Shown in pieces: positions 31,087 to 43,008 of a stretch of 64,000 bases of DNA. The translations under genes and the position numbers were made by a program. The DNA is from Pleurostoma richardsiae (lineage: Eukaryota; Ascomycota; Sordariomycetes; Calosphaeriales; Pleurostomataceae): positions 558,001 through 622,000 of the forward strand of contig JANBVO010000007.1 of the NCBI GenBank assembly GCA_030052745.1, written 5' to 3'. Below the pieces are notes generated by a model. That model searched no databases. It saw only the letters and a list, made by a program, of their open reading frames with translations, and was not told the origin of the DNA. Positions within the stretch are counted from its first letter, which is position 1; each line of letters begins with the position of its first letter.

Positions 31087-33848
31087 AGGATGGCGAAGTG
31101 AGATGGAGTGAAGGGGCAACTACCAACCGAGAGAGCCACTTGCATTGCCTGCATTGATACCTGGCTGCCTCGTACGTGCGAGAATTGCGGCCGGCCATGA
31201 CTACCATCATGCACACGAGATGCCTGCTAGCCGACCACCGCTCCGCGGCCCGATTCGCTCATGCTAAGACCTATGTTATTTGCATTCTTCACTTCGGATC
31301 CCTGTTTAAACAACAAAATCAATCATAACATTTCTACCAGTTCCTATCACGACCAGGACTCTCTTCGTTGCCCCAAACCTGGGTGTCAACTACCGGGGGC
31401 AGCGCATTGAGAGAGATCGCAGCCATTCTTCGCTTCTTGCAAAAACTCTTCTCGGACCGGCGGCTTGTTGAATTTGTGATGAGCAGCGATCAACGAGGAT
31501 GACTTGGACTGGCCTCTTTATTGTTTTCATCTCCCTTTTGCGTCCGTTCATCCCTATCTGCATTTACATTTTTATTACCTGCGCGGCTTGATTCTCTGTA
31601 TGAGGCCGGAAGGCTGCCTTGCCTCGGAAAGGGACAAGTTTGAGACGGCCGGACTCACACATAGTGCCATCATGCCCTGCATCTCCTGCGTTCTGCTGTT
31701 GGTTCTCGATTCCCATCCTCGGGTGGAAACAGCAAAACATTGTCTTTCAACAATCGAGGGGCACTGGTTTGAGGTCTACCTGAGGCGAGGACGAGAGCCT
31801 GCAGAGAAATGGTCCGCCTGCCACTTGCTGTTCTCGATCATCGTCCTGACTATCCCAAGGAATTCAACAGCACACATACGTACATGGCACGTACAATCGC
31901 CCGTCGCATATCGGCAGCTGCGGATGGCGCGATTGCGGGCTTGGCGGCGACGGTTCACGCTGCTTATGCCTGTTTAGTCTTTTTCCTTCTGACGAATCGA
32001 TGCCGTATGGGTTCCGGGTGATGGATTGGTTACTCAACGACGTCACGTTCATATTGTCAGGTTGGACTGGGCGTGAAGCGGTGGAGGAGAGGCATGGACT
32101 GAAGGGCGACGACGCGTCGCATGGAACATGGACTCTACCTTCTTGTATGTACACTATTAGCTTGGATATGGAAATCAGCGGCGTTCAGCGGAAACCAGGT
32201 TTCACGGCCGACACATGCTCTTGTGCGCTCATATGCCAAATATTCTTGAATATTGTGAGTGAGAATATGAGAGATCACTGGTGGTGGTGCCGCTGCTGAT
32301 GGTGTCGAGGAGTTGCATCCTTCATGCAAGAAACGCTGATATTGTGGTCGCTCGATGAATATTCAATACTGCATGCACTTACGCATAGTGCGGGGAGCTC
32401 GCCATAAGTTGCCCCGATAGCGGGATGCAGAGCTCGATCGATCATCCAAGCCTCCTCCGAGGAAACGACCCGGATCATCCAGCCGGGCGCGCAGTATGCA
32501 CAGCTGCTCACCCCGCGAGCCAATGCCTCGCTAGGCATTACACAGGTACGGATCCGTACAGTGCAGCGTCCCCCGCCCACTCCGGCCGCTAAAGGCTCTT
32601 CTGCCGCACGGCAACCGATTGGCTTATTGTTTCGTGGACTTGGGGAGGCCAGAGCCGAGAGACGAAGTTGTATTCCTGAAATCAGTCTGGACTCCTTGCT
32701 TCGAGAGCCGGGGGCTTCCTTGCTCGGGATGCTGGGCCAGTCTTCAGTTTGAGCGCAAGTGAATGCTCGGCGACGATCTCTCGAGAGCGGAAGCGGACAG
32801 CGGAAGTGTTGGATTCCACGGAGCGGGGCCGAACCAAGGATTGCCTGAGCATCCTCGTTGCTTTTCCGAAAGTCGCCCGATTCCTCGTGCTGCTGCTCGT
32901 CGAGCAGACAGACACTGGGACCGATCCCAGCCCGGTCAGCGTCTTGTGCAGGACCAGTGCCGGCAATATCAGTCGACCCTCTCCATGTTCCCCTCATCTA
33001 GAGGCGCCTAACTCGGCGTGGCGTCCTCATGACGTGCGGAGAGGTGGAGACGGCGACAGTTGCTGGCCTCCTTCCACCGTGTCTGTTCTGCTGCTCCACG
33101 AACCGGATGGCCTGGCCACGGTTCCATTCTACTCATCCCATTCCCGCACACTGATCTCTGCTGGTCCGCGTGTCTCTGGGCAGTCATACCTCCTCTCCTT
33201 TCCTGTGGTTCCTCAAGCCGCCTCAACACGCAAGGGTGACGACTCCTGTTCCCTCTTTGAGACAATTCTCTGGTAGGAGCTGCGTGCCAGCCTCTGTCTT
33301 ACTATATTCTCTTACATGGTCCAACTGCTCATAGAGTTTGTCTTTCTCTTCCTCGACCGAAAGCACCTAGTGGGGTATAGGCTGAGCATCTCCACAACCC
33401 CAACTCTGGGGGCGTTGGGACGATCTTTAGCGTCAAGCTTGATCATGGATGGGCCGTCTCATCGTGCAGAAACAGTGGATCGCACTGAAGGAGGCCTCGA
33501 ATCCCGGGCGATGTGAACCCAATCTCCCCAGCTAGACTGGCCCACACACTCCCGGAAGGGCCCTCAAGGTACGGCCTGTCCCCACTGGTGTCAAAAGGGA
33601 CTCTCCCATCCCGGGATCGGGAGTAATAACCGTGGATTGTTCCCCTCTCCGTGCCACCGAGACTACTCGCTCCGACACTCATACCGTTGCCGCCGGCTTC
33701 TCCTTGCACGACTGTATGCTGCCGGTGCTAGACCATAGGACTATCCTCTCTGCGCCGTGAGCAGGACTCTTGTTATTGCCGACCATTCAGGTGTTCACCA
33801 AGGGGAAACAACATACGTGCGTAGAGGCGGTTAAGGAAGCTCAGCATC
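31087..33848. other. 2.8-kb intergenic region, no supported gene
   Basis: 3' flank of the Myb gene and upstream region of the dehydratase gene. Overlapping frames at 32275-32997 (-) and 32749-33276 (+) have no recognisable motif; I do not call either. Confidence 0.45.
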
Positions 33849-36087
33849 ATGAGCAGCACGCGAGAGAACGGGGCCAGTGGTCAGAGCACGAGAAACGAGC
33901 CCAGGTCTGGAGACTACATCGAGTGGGAATGTCTTCCACCAGGCGGTCCTCTTAACCGCTGGTCTCAAAAGATCACACGAGGCCATGACCTCCCCGGCGC
34001 TCAGGTAATGAAGCATCCCCACCGTTTGATGTTCGTCAAGGAGGCGACACGCCGATAAGTTCGGCATGGCTTGGCCTGTCACAAGGCCACCTGCGTGCTG
34101 AAAGGGGCTTGCTTTCAAGCAAACACTAACATCGTGATGGGAAGGCTATGCTCTACGGAGCCGGAGTTCCCAATAGGGACATGATGAAGAATGCTCCCCA
34201 CGTGGGAATCGCGACTGTCTGGTGGGAGGGAAACCCTTGCAAGTACGACTTCAACTCCCAACTTCCTAAGTCTCGCCGTGTTGTTCGAGCTGTGGACTAC
34301 ATATCAGTATCTAACGAATAACAGCACGCATCGTAAGCTATTAGGGAGAGGCGCAGGATAGATCAGAGGAAGATGCAAGTTACTGATCAAGCTTCTCCAG
34401 TGATGGACCTCGGCAAGATCGTCAAGAAGGCTGTAGAGAAGCAGGATATGTTAGCGTGGCAGTTCAACACCGTTGGAGTCTCTGACGCCATCACTATGGG
34501 CGGCGAAGGTGGGTGTGACTATGTCTACACTCCTCTGCTTATGTTCGTAGGCACCTGCTGGGACGAAGGCTTACGTCAAGGTACATATCTAAAGGCATGC
34601 GGTACTCTCTACAGACCAGAGAGATCATCGCCGACAGCATTGAGACGGTTACCTGCGCGCAGCACCACGATGCAAACATCAGCATCCCGGGCTGTGACAA
34701 GAACATGCCGGGCGTGGTCATGGCTGCCGCCCGCCACAATCGGCCCTTCATCATGATCTACGGCGGCACCATCTTGAAGGGCCACAGCACCCTCCTCGAC
34801 AAGGACATCAACATCAGCACCTGCTATGAGGCGTCCGGAGCTTACATATACGGCAAACTCCAGCCCAAATGCAAGGACGCCACCGTGAACGGCCGGACTG
34901 CAACTGCGTCCGACGTCATGGACGACATTGAGAAGCACGCGTGCCCGGGTGCCGGAGCCTGCGGCGGCATGTACACAGCCAACACGATGGCGACAGCCAT
35001 CGAAGCCATGGGTCTCACTCTCCCGGGCAGCTCGTCGTACCCTGCCACGTCTCCGGAGAAAGCTCGAGAGTGCGAGCGCGCCGCTGAGGCGATCAAGGTC
35101 GTCATGGAGAAGGACATCCGGCCGCGGGACCTGCTGACGCGCGCGGCCTTCGAGAACGCCCTCGTGCTAACTATGGTGCTGGGCGGGTCGACCAACGGCG
35201 TGCTGCACTTCCTCGCCATGGCCAACACGGCCGACGTGCCCCTGACCATCGACGACGTCGACCGCACGTCGAACCGCGTGCCATACCTCGCGGACCTGGC
35301 GCCCTCGGGCAAGCATTACATGGAGGACCTGTACAAGGTGGGCGGGACGCCCTCGGTCCTCAAGATGCTCGTCGCTGCCGGGCTCATCAACGGGTCCATC
35401 CCCACCGTCACGGGCGGCACCCTGGCCGAGAACGTCGCCTCGTGGCCCTCCCTCGACCCAGGCCAGAAGATCATCCGCCCCATCGACAACCCCATCAAGC
35501 CAACCGGCCACCTGCGCATCCTCCGCGGAAACCTCGCCCCCGCCGGCGCTGTCGCCAAGATCACCGGCAAGGAGGGCCTCTCCTTCACCGGGCGCGCCCG
35601 CGTCTTCGACAAGGAGCACGAGCTCGACGCCGCCCTCGCCCGCTCGGAGATCAGGGCCACGGACGGCAACCTGGTGCTCATCGTGCGCTACGAGGGCCCC
35701 CGCGGCGGGCCCGGCATGCCGGAGCAGCTGCGCGCCTCCGCGGCCATCATGGGCGCCGGGCTGACCAACGTGGCGCTCGTCACCGACGGCCGCTACTCGG
35801 GCGCCAGCCACGGCTTCATCGTCGGCCACGTGTGCCCCGAGGCCGCCGCGGGGGGCCCCATCGCGCTGGTGCGCGACGGCGATACCGTCACCATCGACGC
35901 GGTGGGCAACCGCATCGACGTCGTGGGCGTCAGCGTCGAGGAGCTGCGCGAGCGCAAGAAGGCCTGGAGGCCCCCGGCGCGGAGGCCGCTGAGGGGCGTG
36001 CTGGCCAAGTATGCGCGGCTCGTGAGCGATGCGAGCCACGGCGCCGTGACGGACCTGGCTGAGCCGTTGGGCGATCAGGACTGGTGA
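33849..36087 (+). CDS. Dihydroxy-acid dehydratase paralog (IlvD/Edd family), no mitochondrial presequence, five exons
   Basis: [2Fe-2S] dehydratase of the branched-chain amino-acid DHAD type. Exons: 33849-34004, 34145-34242, 34325-34332, 34401-34508, 34595-36087; introns 140, 82, 68 and 86 bp; 620 aa. Exon 3 is an 8-nt microexon, needed to build NPCNTHLMDLGKIVKK. Cluster ligands: Cys84 (NPCNTH), Cys157 (GCDKNMPG, with Lys159) and Cys246 (ACGGMYTANTM). TDGRYSGASHGFIVGH and LAKYARLVSDASHG complete the active site and C-terminus. The text LNRWSQKITRGHDLPGAQAM and WWEGNPCN fits the filamentous-fungal paralog group rather than the main mitochondrial ILV3 (KAQVGISSVWY type), from memory of the family. 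The N-terminus MSSTRENGASGQ has no amphipathic basic targeting helix, suggesting a cytosolic location. Substrate could be a sugar acid or another dihydroxy acid. Confidence 0.93.
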
Positions 36088-36770
36088 ATAGCCAAAATGG
36101 GGGGAACACGCAAGGGGTGGTGCTATTTGAGCGCAGGCGAGGGAATGGGAGGATGACCTCAGGGATGTCTTCAGTTAGTTAGGGGACTCACAACCCCGGC
36201 CGGCCCTTCTTCCTGATGTCTGTGCAGTTTAGAGGCCATATCGACGCATTCACAGCAGACACTCAGGTAGCTACTGTCAGATCTAGTACTCTGATGTCCT
36301 CTATTCCTATTCGTAACCGTGACCCGGAGCATTAACCAGCAGTTTCTAGACCTGATCTACCCCACGCCGGCTTTCCCTTCTGGCGTGGAGAAAAGAAAAC
36401 ACGAAGCCTGACATTCCTGGACCCAGAGAGGTACTCGCGGTGCAGGCAATACATACATGAGAACCACCCGCGAGTAATGAGTGGATATGAGGAACCCCTG
36501 ATATAATTACCGGTTAACAATGATAGCAAGATGCCCCTTTCCCCTCGAAGCGCGACCCGACGCGAATAACGGCGACAAAGGCTTTCTAGCGAGGAATATA
36601 GGGGACAGAGACATTCAACATGACTCGTTATGCAGAGATCTCCTGCCGAAGATGGCGCCTTCCACATGTATGTATGCGATGCATGCAACGATCCCGACGT
36701 CCATGATGGGCATCGTGACCCTTCGTGGAGCTTATTCTGCGTACTCCTACAACTCCGGGGCCAAGCCTGC
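36088..36770. other. Convergent intergenic region
   Basis: 3' flanks of the dehydratase (+) and mannosyltransferase (-) genes. Nothing else recognised. Confidence 0.5.
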
Positions 36771-38566
36771 TCACGGGCTCGCCCATCCACCGGCAACGTC
36801 GACCCATTCGGCCAAGCAGCTACCGTCTTTGCCCTCGACATCGACAATGTCGGTGTCGCATCGGCAGCGGCAGCCCACGCCATTCTCCTTTGGCGTGTCG
36901 AACTGGTCCCAATATTGATCCTCCTCTAGCCTCTTGCGTTCGTCTTTGGTCGTCTTCTCGAGATAAGGCTGGCGGGGCAATTGACGCGCCGGGGCGTTCG
37001 CCGGGCAGTGCTGGATCGTGGTGTGCCGGTAGCCAAAATCACGGAAGTAGTGGATGTCACGGGGCGCAAGAAGAGCACCCGCGGCGAGGGAGTGGATGGG
37101 CGCGTCACCCCACTGTTGAAGCAAAACCAAGGTTAGTGAGATGTGACCCCCGACAAGCTGCATGTGAGAAGGTAGAAGGAATTGCATACCCGCTCCATCC
37201 AGAACCCTCCACTGCGGTCCATCATCTCAAAGAAATCCTCGTACTCCTTGCTTCGGAAGAAGCTGAGCCTTGCGATCTCGAAGTTGGACCAAAAGTGACA
37301 CATGTTATATTTCTCACCCTCCATGGCCTCAGGATCGATCTCCGGGAGGCTAGTGTGTCCCGGGTCAGATCGCAAAATCTCTTCAGGCAGTGCGGGCTTG
37401 TCGTTGGCTTTCTCCGCCTCCTTCTTCTTCTGACGTTCCCTTTCGTCCTTGTCAAGCGGCTCGACGAACATCTCCCACAAACCCTTGGAGGGCAGGTTGT
37501 TCAAGCGCTTGTAAGCGGAAGCATAGCGGAAGATGTTGGGGACAGTCTCTCGCAGCTCCTTGACGGCGATGGTGAAGCCGTAGGTCTTGTTCGCCTTGAT
37601 CATCTCGAGGAACGGATCGCTATTGAGTAGTTAGAAAGAGCTCATTCAAGGCTACCGGGTGTAAACGTACTAGGTGATGTCGCAGAAGTACTTGATCTCG
37701 GGCTCCAGGCGCCAGTACCACTCATACTTGGCCAGGAGAGGGTGCTTGTAGAAGAAGCTGCGACGCTTGATGTTAGTCCAGCTTCCATGACGGCTTCAGC
37801 CACCTTCCTACATACCCAGAGTAGAATCTGCACATTGCGTGATAGCTTTCCAAACCTCCATACATGACGGCGGCGTCTCCCTGCTTGGCAATGCCCTCCT
37901 TTGCAACCTTCGGGTCGATCCAGTCAGGGTAACCCCACATGTCAGGGCCGACCTTGCCAAATTCGACTTCGCCAGACGTGTAATTGCGGATGACGTCCTT
38001 GAACGTCTGGTTGAAGTCGCCATCGTTCAGGAACACGTATGGGTAGTGGTACCACCGGTTGAAGTGTCGCTCAATAGACTTAACGGACTGTATCACTCCG
38101 TCCAACTCCTTGTTCCTTGCCAGAACCACGAAGGCGCCATTAGCGCGTGGTTGGCTGGTATCAGGCTCGAGACAGCCAGTGACAAACACCTTGTCGTGCT
38201 CCTCGTTGATTTTTCTATTGACCTGGGCATTAGATACCATCCAAATAAGCGGACCCGACAGAGAACACGAGCGAAAACGTACCGGATCGCCGGGGGGGCT
38301 CCCGCGGGCATCAATATCCGCCCTGGCGAGCTCGGATGTCTGACAAACAACACCAGGATCAGAACAACGACAATGCACGGAAAGAGGATGACGACGCCGA
38401 GAGGCACGGATATGCTCGAGTTCCCTCGTAACCGCAATGGCCTCCGGAAGAAGGCCAGACGCGACCATAGCCTTCCTGACCGCGGCTGCCGGAGCTTCTC
38501 ATCTGCTGTCGGTAGCCTTGGAGGCCCCGAGGGTATGAATTTGGTGGCTCTCCTGACGAGATCCAT
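36771..38566 (-). CDS. Alpha-1,2-mannosyltransferase, KRE2/MNT1 family (GT15), five exons
   Basis: Type II Golgi enzyme that adds alpha-1,2-mannose from GDP-mannose to O- and N-glycans. Exons: 38566-38283, 38214-37816, 37757-37671, 37619-37190, 37112-36771; introns 68, 58, 51 and 77 bp; 513 aa. Basic cytosolic tail, then a transmembrane anchor at about 53-75 (VPLGVVILFPCIVVVLILVL). Luminal GT15 core: VTGCLEPD, ANGAFVVLARNKELDGVIQS, YPYVFLNDGDF, CRFYSGFFYKHPLL, then YWRLEPEIKYFCDITYDPF at 242-260, with the conserved Glu246/Glu248 and Cys253-Asp254. CHFWSNFEIA, GGFWMERWGDAPIHSLAAGA (rebuilt across the last intron) and DFGYRHTTIQHCP follow; the end is CRCRCDTD and WVDVAGGWASP. The first acceptor is the second available AG, chosen because it alone keeps frame. 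Confidence 0.95.
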
Positions 38567-41203
38567 GGTGCGATGGATCCGGAGGGAAGACCCCGCGAAG
38601 AGCGAGAGACGTGGCGAAGAGGGATGCTCGCAATCGCGAATAGGGGGGTTATCAATAGCACATCAAAACCTCGTGAAGCCGGGGAGTGTCGAGACGCTGC
38701 GCAATGGTCGTCGCTGAAGGTGAGGAGGCCGCTGGCTCTGTCTCTTTGGCGCGTCGAATGGAAAGGGGCAAGCAAAAGCTTGATAATTAAAGGTGTTTAG
38801 TAATGGCTGGATGGCGCCGCAGGTAGAGGCACCAACAGAAGGAGAAAGAGGGAAAAGATGGATTGAGAGGCCCCCTTTGGGGTTCGCCGGCTTTTGGGGT
38901 CTTCGCAGAGCGGCAGTCTATTCCGTCGTGTTTGCCTATGCGTGTTGAGGCAGTAGCGAGCGGCGAGCAAGACGGGATTTCCTTCCCTCCCTCTTGCGAC
39001 GCGGGCTGTGGTAGATGAGAGAGAGAGTGGGTGATGATTTGACGGATGCAAGTTGGCGTTCGAGAAAGACAGGAAAGGAGGCTGCCAGCGCTTTTCGGGG
39101 CCGTGCGCAGCAAGGTGCCACAGCCGGCTCGAGTCAGCCAATCACGGTGGGGCAAACGACGCGTCCCCTTGGCCTGTTCCGTCTTTTCTGTTACTGATAC
39201 GTACCACGGAGTACCTCCTCCAGGGTCCGTAGACTCCGTACTGAATAGGTACCTTAATTAGATACCGTCTCCGCCTCCATAACCCATCCTTATCGGACGA
39301 GATCGATCATATCTTCAGCCCTTCAACCTTCTGTGATCAACATACACTACTACATACTATGTATTCCGGACAAGTGACGCCTTATTAGTCATCCTCCAGC
39401 CCAGCCGGGAGTCTCTGACCCGACCCTTAAAAGTATCCCTTCCTGTGAGGTGAAAAGCCTCCAAGGGGAGGCATATGTACCTTACGTATACGAATTTCGT
39501 GGCATCTCATTCGCTGAAAAGTGGAAAGTCTGCAAGATTGGCCATATTAACTAAAAGATTGCCAAGACTACCTAAGGTATGTATTTTTTGTTCAGCGCAG
39601 CTTCCTTCTCCTTTTCGCCGCAGCCACGATTAGATGAGCTTGACGAGTAGCAAAGAACACGTACAGTATAACAGCCCCTTACTACGGAAATGCCTGGAGA
39701 GCAAGCTGGCAATGGCATCCCTGTGGAGGACGCTGCCGGCTCCCTGAGAAAGGGAGATAACACTCCGCCACGGACCACATCACCAAATGTACATTGCCTC
39801 AATGGAGCATCTTACGCTGCACTAGTCCCATTGCCACCTAAAAATAATCCTCTGATTTTCCTTCCCCCAGCATTCCATCCCCCTGAATCCTCCACGCAAA
39901 CAGGCACGCACTCGCAGTTTCGGACTCCCGAGACGACTTCGGATGTCCTGTCTGCTTAGGTAAGGGATTGTCGCCGTGGCGTAACCGTCTCAACACTCAA
40001 GCAAAAAGCTTGAGCTGCATTTTCAGCTGGTGATGCCCTCTACGGAATGCTCGATGTTACATCATATGATCTGGCGACAGAACATCTCTATCTGGCTCTG
40101 CCGACTCCGGGCGACACAACCATGGCTCTCCTTTCTTGTCTTTCTCCGCCAGCTAAATTCCTATCCTCCGTGCCGGTTCATTCTTCAAAGACCAGTGGCT
40201 GTTCCTGGTTCGAAGTGGTTGTAGTTCGCCTCGACTGGCAGCGGCAGACATTGTAAAAAGGAAAGGGTCGGCAGAGTGTATCTTTAGCTGACCCTTCAGA
40301 GATAATCGTTACGATTACAACCCTGCCCTCAGCCACGGCTGTCTAGCATCCTTTCCAGCGTGTCAACGGCTTGAGAAGTCGATAGGATAAGGCTAGGGCG
40401 GCCATGCGTCTCTTCTCAAGCATTTGGTCCAAAACGTCCCTAAGATATATGATATTCATTGAAGTAGAATCACGCCGACCTGATCCAGGTCGGTCATGTA
40501 AGGTTGAAGCAATGGTGTACGCGGTGAGCCAGTATGTGACTGCCGTTATACGGAGTGCAAGTAACATACGCATTCCCTATCTCTCGTTACCCCTAACCTA
40601 TGTGTGATTATCTATCTCTTGCAATGCAGGTCGGGCACGTCTAACAAGCTAACGGGGCATCCTCAACCAGCCCCCAGCTCATCTCACCCAATCACTCGGG
40701 CAAAACTCCAGAAAAGGAGCCGAGAGATGCTGAAATGTCTGGATGTCGGGTGCGGCGTCTGCCGGAGCCAGCCTGGTCGGATGCGGTGCACGGAGCCTCT
40801 GCAACCCCCCGAAACAGCCACAAATGCACTCCTGCGCCCGTCCGCTTGTTTCACATCGCCATAGGGCCACTGAGCGCGCTGGGCGACGACGTCCAACCCT
40901 TGACGACCTTTCCCTACCGTCGCCTCCTCTCTGCGCCGCACGCGGTGTGCATGCATGTGAGCACCCTGGAAATGTTTCCTCGGCTGCCAAGGTAGGTGGA
41001 TGGCTGCGTTCGTGCTTTAAAAACACAGCAATGCCGTCCGCAGTCGCGAATGCGGAGCGGAGGAGACGTTCAATACTGATCAAGACGTAATTCTGTGCTT
41101 CCATTTCGCTCGTTGCGTGCGTTCCCCGGAGGAACCGCATCATTCCAAGCCTACTATACCTATCTCATCGTAAATTTAATCAGCCAAGGATATCGAGAAC
41201 GAG
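38567..41203. other. 2.6-kb upstream region of the mannosyltransferase gene, no supported gene
   Basis: About 38797-39155 is CT-rich on the minus strand and probably leader of the mannosyltransferase mRNA. A TACTCCGTA motif lies at about 39229-39241 with TAGGTACC next to it. Remaining frames are short, overlapping and without motifs. Confidence 0.45.
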
Positions 41204-41938
41204 ATGTTGTCCGTCCTCTCTATGCCGCAAACGCCCACCTACCTCCCCGTCACGGCCCTCCCCGCAGAGAGACGGATAACGGACGGTCCTCACTCGGGCT
41301 TCGGCCGGAAGCAATACAGGACCGAGTGCAAGCGATGGCCGCTCGAGAACAGCCCCGAGGTGGGCGAGATGAAGGCGAAGCTTCGCCTCTGGCAGCGGAG
41401 GAGGGTGGGCGAGAGGAAGAAGATGCCCTTCCTCGTCCTGCGAACTCAGCCCGTGCCGGCTGAGAAGTTGGCAAGGTCGAAGAGGCAATCCGCGAGGCCT
41501 GCTACACTGCCAGCTCGAGGAGCTGCGTCTAAGGACATCTCATGCTCCACCCGCTGGCCTCCTGTGGATGCATGCCGAGTGCTAGACTCTTCGTGCATTG
41601 CGGAGTTGACAGCATCTCAGTCAGGAGCCACCAAGCCTACCGCGACTGCGTTACCTCTCAACAACGCATCTGCTCCGGCGATGCCGCTCATAACCGCACC
41701 CAATGCCCCACCCCCATCCCGACACGGCGCAAGCACGGCCGAGCACTGGGCCGGCCTTCTGCTGGCATCCACGAGAGACCTCCGGGCTGCCTATGCCACG
41801 ATACAAGCGCCGCCACCGCCCCCAGCCGAACTCCTTCCCAACGTGTGCAGCGTGCCGGGCGTAGACGGCGCATACGATGGCGACCTTGCATTGGCGGTCG
41901 AGCGCGCTGTGCGTGCAACCGTCGGTCAAGACTTCTGA
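41204..41938 (+). CDS. Possible hypothetical protein, 244 codons, doubtful
   Basis: An ATG-initiated open frame in a patch richer in GC than its surroundings. The N-terminal part (QYRTECKRWPLENSPEVGEM and KAKLRLWQRRRVGERKKM) is charged and protein-like; the rest is Ala/Pro-rich. Other frames in the same stretch are also long and equally protein-like in places (for example HCGVDSISVRSHQAYRDC in another plus frame), so the exon structure is unsettled: it could be a multi-exon gene with frame switches or a decayed gene. No known domain recognised. Confidence 0.3.
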   Translation: MLSVLSMPQTPTYLPVTALPAERRITDGPHSGFGRKQYRTECKRWPLENSPEVGEMKAKLRLWQRRRVGERKKMPFLVLRTQPVPAEKLARSKRQSARPATLPARGAASKDISCSTRWPPVDACRVLDSSCIAELTASQSGATKPTATALPLNNASAPAMPLITAPNAPPPSRHGASTAEHWAGLLLASTRDLRAAYATIQAPPPPPAELLPNVCSVPGVDGAYDGDLALAVERAVRATVGQDF

Positions 41939-43008
41939 TCGGCCCCATGAGATGGAAGAGGGGCTATCTCATCAGTTCCAGCACCGCATGGGAGAGTATT
42001 CTCAGGTTACCAGTAATTGCTCCTGACCATCAGGGGCGCTGACTGGCGTGAGCCCCATACGGGCCGGCCCCGAGCAACAGATCAAGCACGCCATGCCACC
42101 GCCCTATGAGGCCTTCAATCTCCGCGGCGCGGGCACTGTACGGCATGACGCGGCCGTGGTAAACCGTTGAGCGGGGACCGGGGAAGACGCGGCTTTTGTG
42201 GGGCTAATATCTGGGACGACGCGCGGAGGTGCGAGTGTGCTGTTGGAGAATGTTACGCGGACAGGAGCGAGGGGCATCCATGGCGAGGCATGAATGCGGG
42301 CAGACCATGAGTGAGGTGGGTGGTAGAAAGAGGGAGCAGAGAATCACCGCCATTCAGAACCCATGAGCAGTCTTGGAGTTGAATCATATCTCTCCTTGGC
42401 CTCATGGGGCCCGGACTATCAGCGTGATACTGGTTGTATTACATGGATGTGCTTCAAGCTGAGTCAAGTTGAAGTCACCTACAGGGCTATACGATCGTGA
42501 ACACGAGGCCGTAGAGATGTCCAGCTGCTCGAACCCAGCAATTGAACCTCGGCCGCCTCTCTATTATGACGAGATGGAAGCTGTGAATCCCCCCAACTTG
42601 ATATACTCTCACAATGATACTGCATTACGAAGTCCGATGACATCTGTGCCAAACGGCTAAACCGGTCCTCTCCATCTCCGGGAGGGCCTTTTTCTTCTAT
42701 TCCGGGGTATTTTTTCGAACTATGTGCAAGTAAGGAAACCACGCCTCTAACCCAGAGCCTATGTTGCCCATTTATGGTCTCTCCTCGTCGTTTTCTAGGC
42801 CTGTAAAGGCCGTTACATGAAGTCAAGTCCATTACAAAAGACTATCTTAACTGCAGCCACAAATTGCAGTAACATCGGATCTGATTGTCCAATATGTTTC
42901 TGACTTCAGTGGCGCCTCAACGCCTCCTGATCTCCACGCATGACCGATGGGGCAGGGGCTTGAGATATAAAAGGTAACACCTCAAGAAAAGGGTCGAGTG
43001 AGAATCGG
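41939..43008. other. Intergenic, no supported gene
   Basis: Region between the doubtful ORF and the 3' end of the PAP2-like gene. A short ATG frame (MPPPYEAFNLRGAGTVR) at about 42092 may be an exon remnant. Nothing else recognised. Confidence 0.4.

Noticed and set aside
32275-33276. Overlapping 240-codon (-) and 175-codon (+) frames
   Set aside because: They are each other's shadows; neither shows a motif or splice-consistent extension.
35167-36039. 290-codon minus-strand open frame antisense to the DHAD paralog
   Set aside because: It is a shadow of the GC-rich coding strand: His/Asp/Gly/Val-rich and without any domain.
33849-38566. Secondary-metabolite cluster around the DHAD paralog
   Set aside because: Neighbours are a Golgi mannosyltransferase and a Myb gene; no PKS, NRPS, terpene synthase, P450 or transporter is present.
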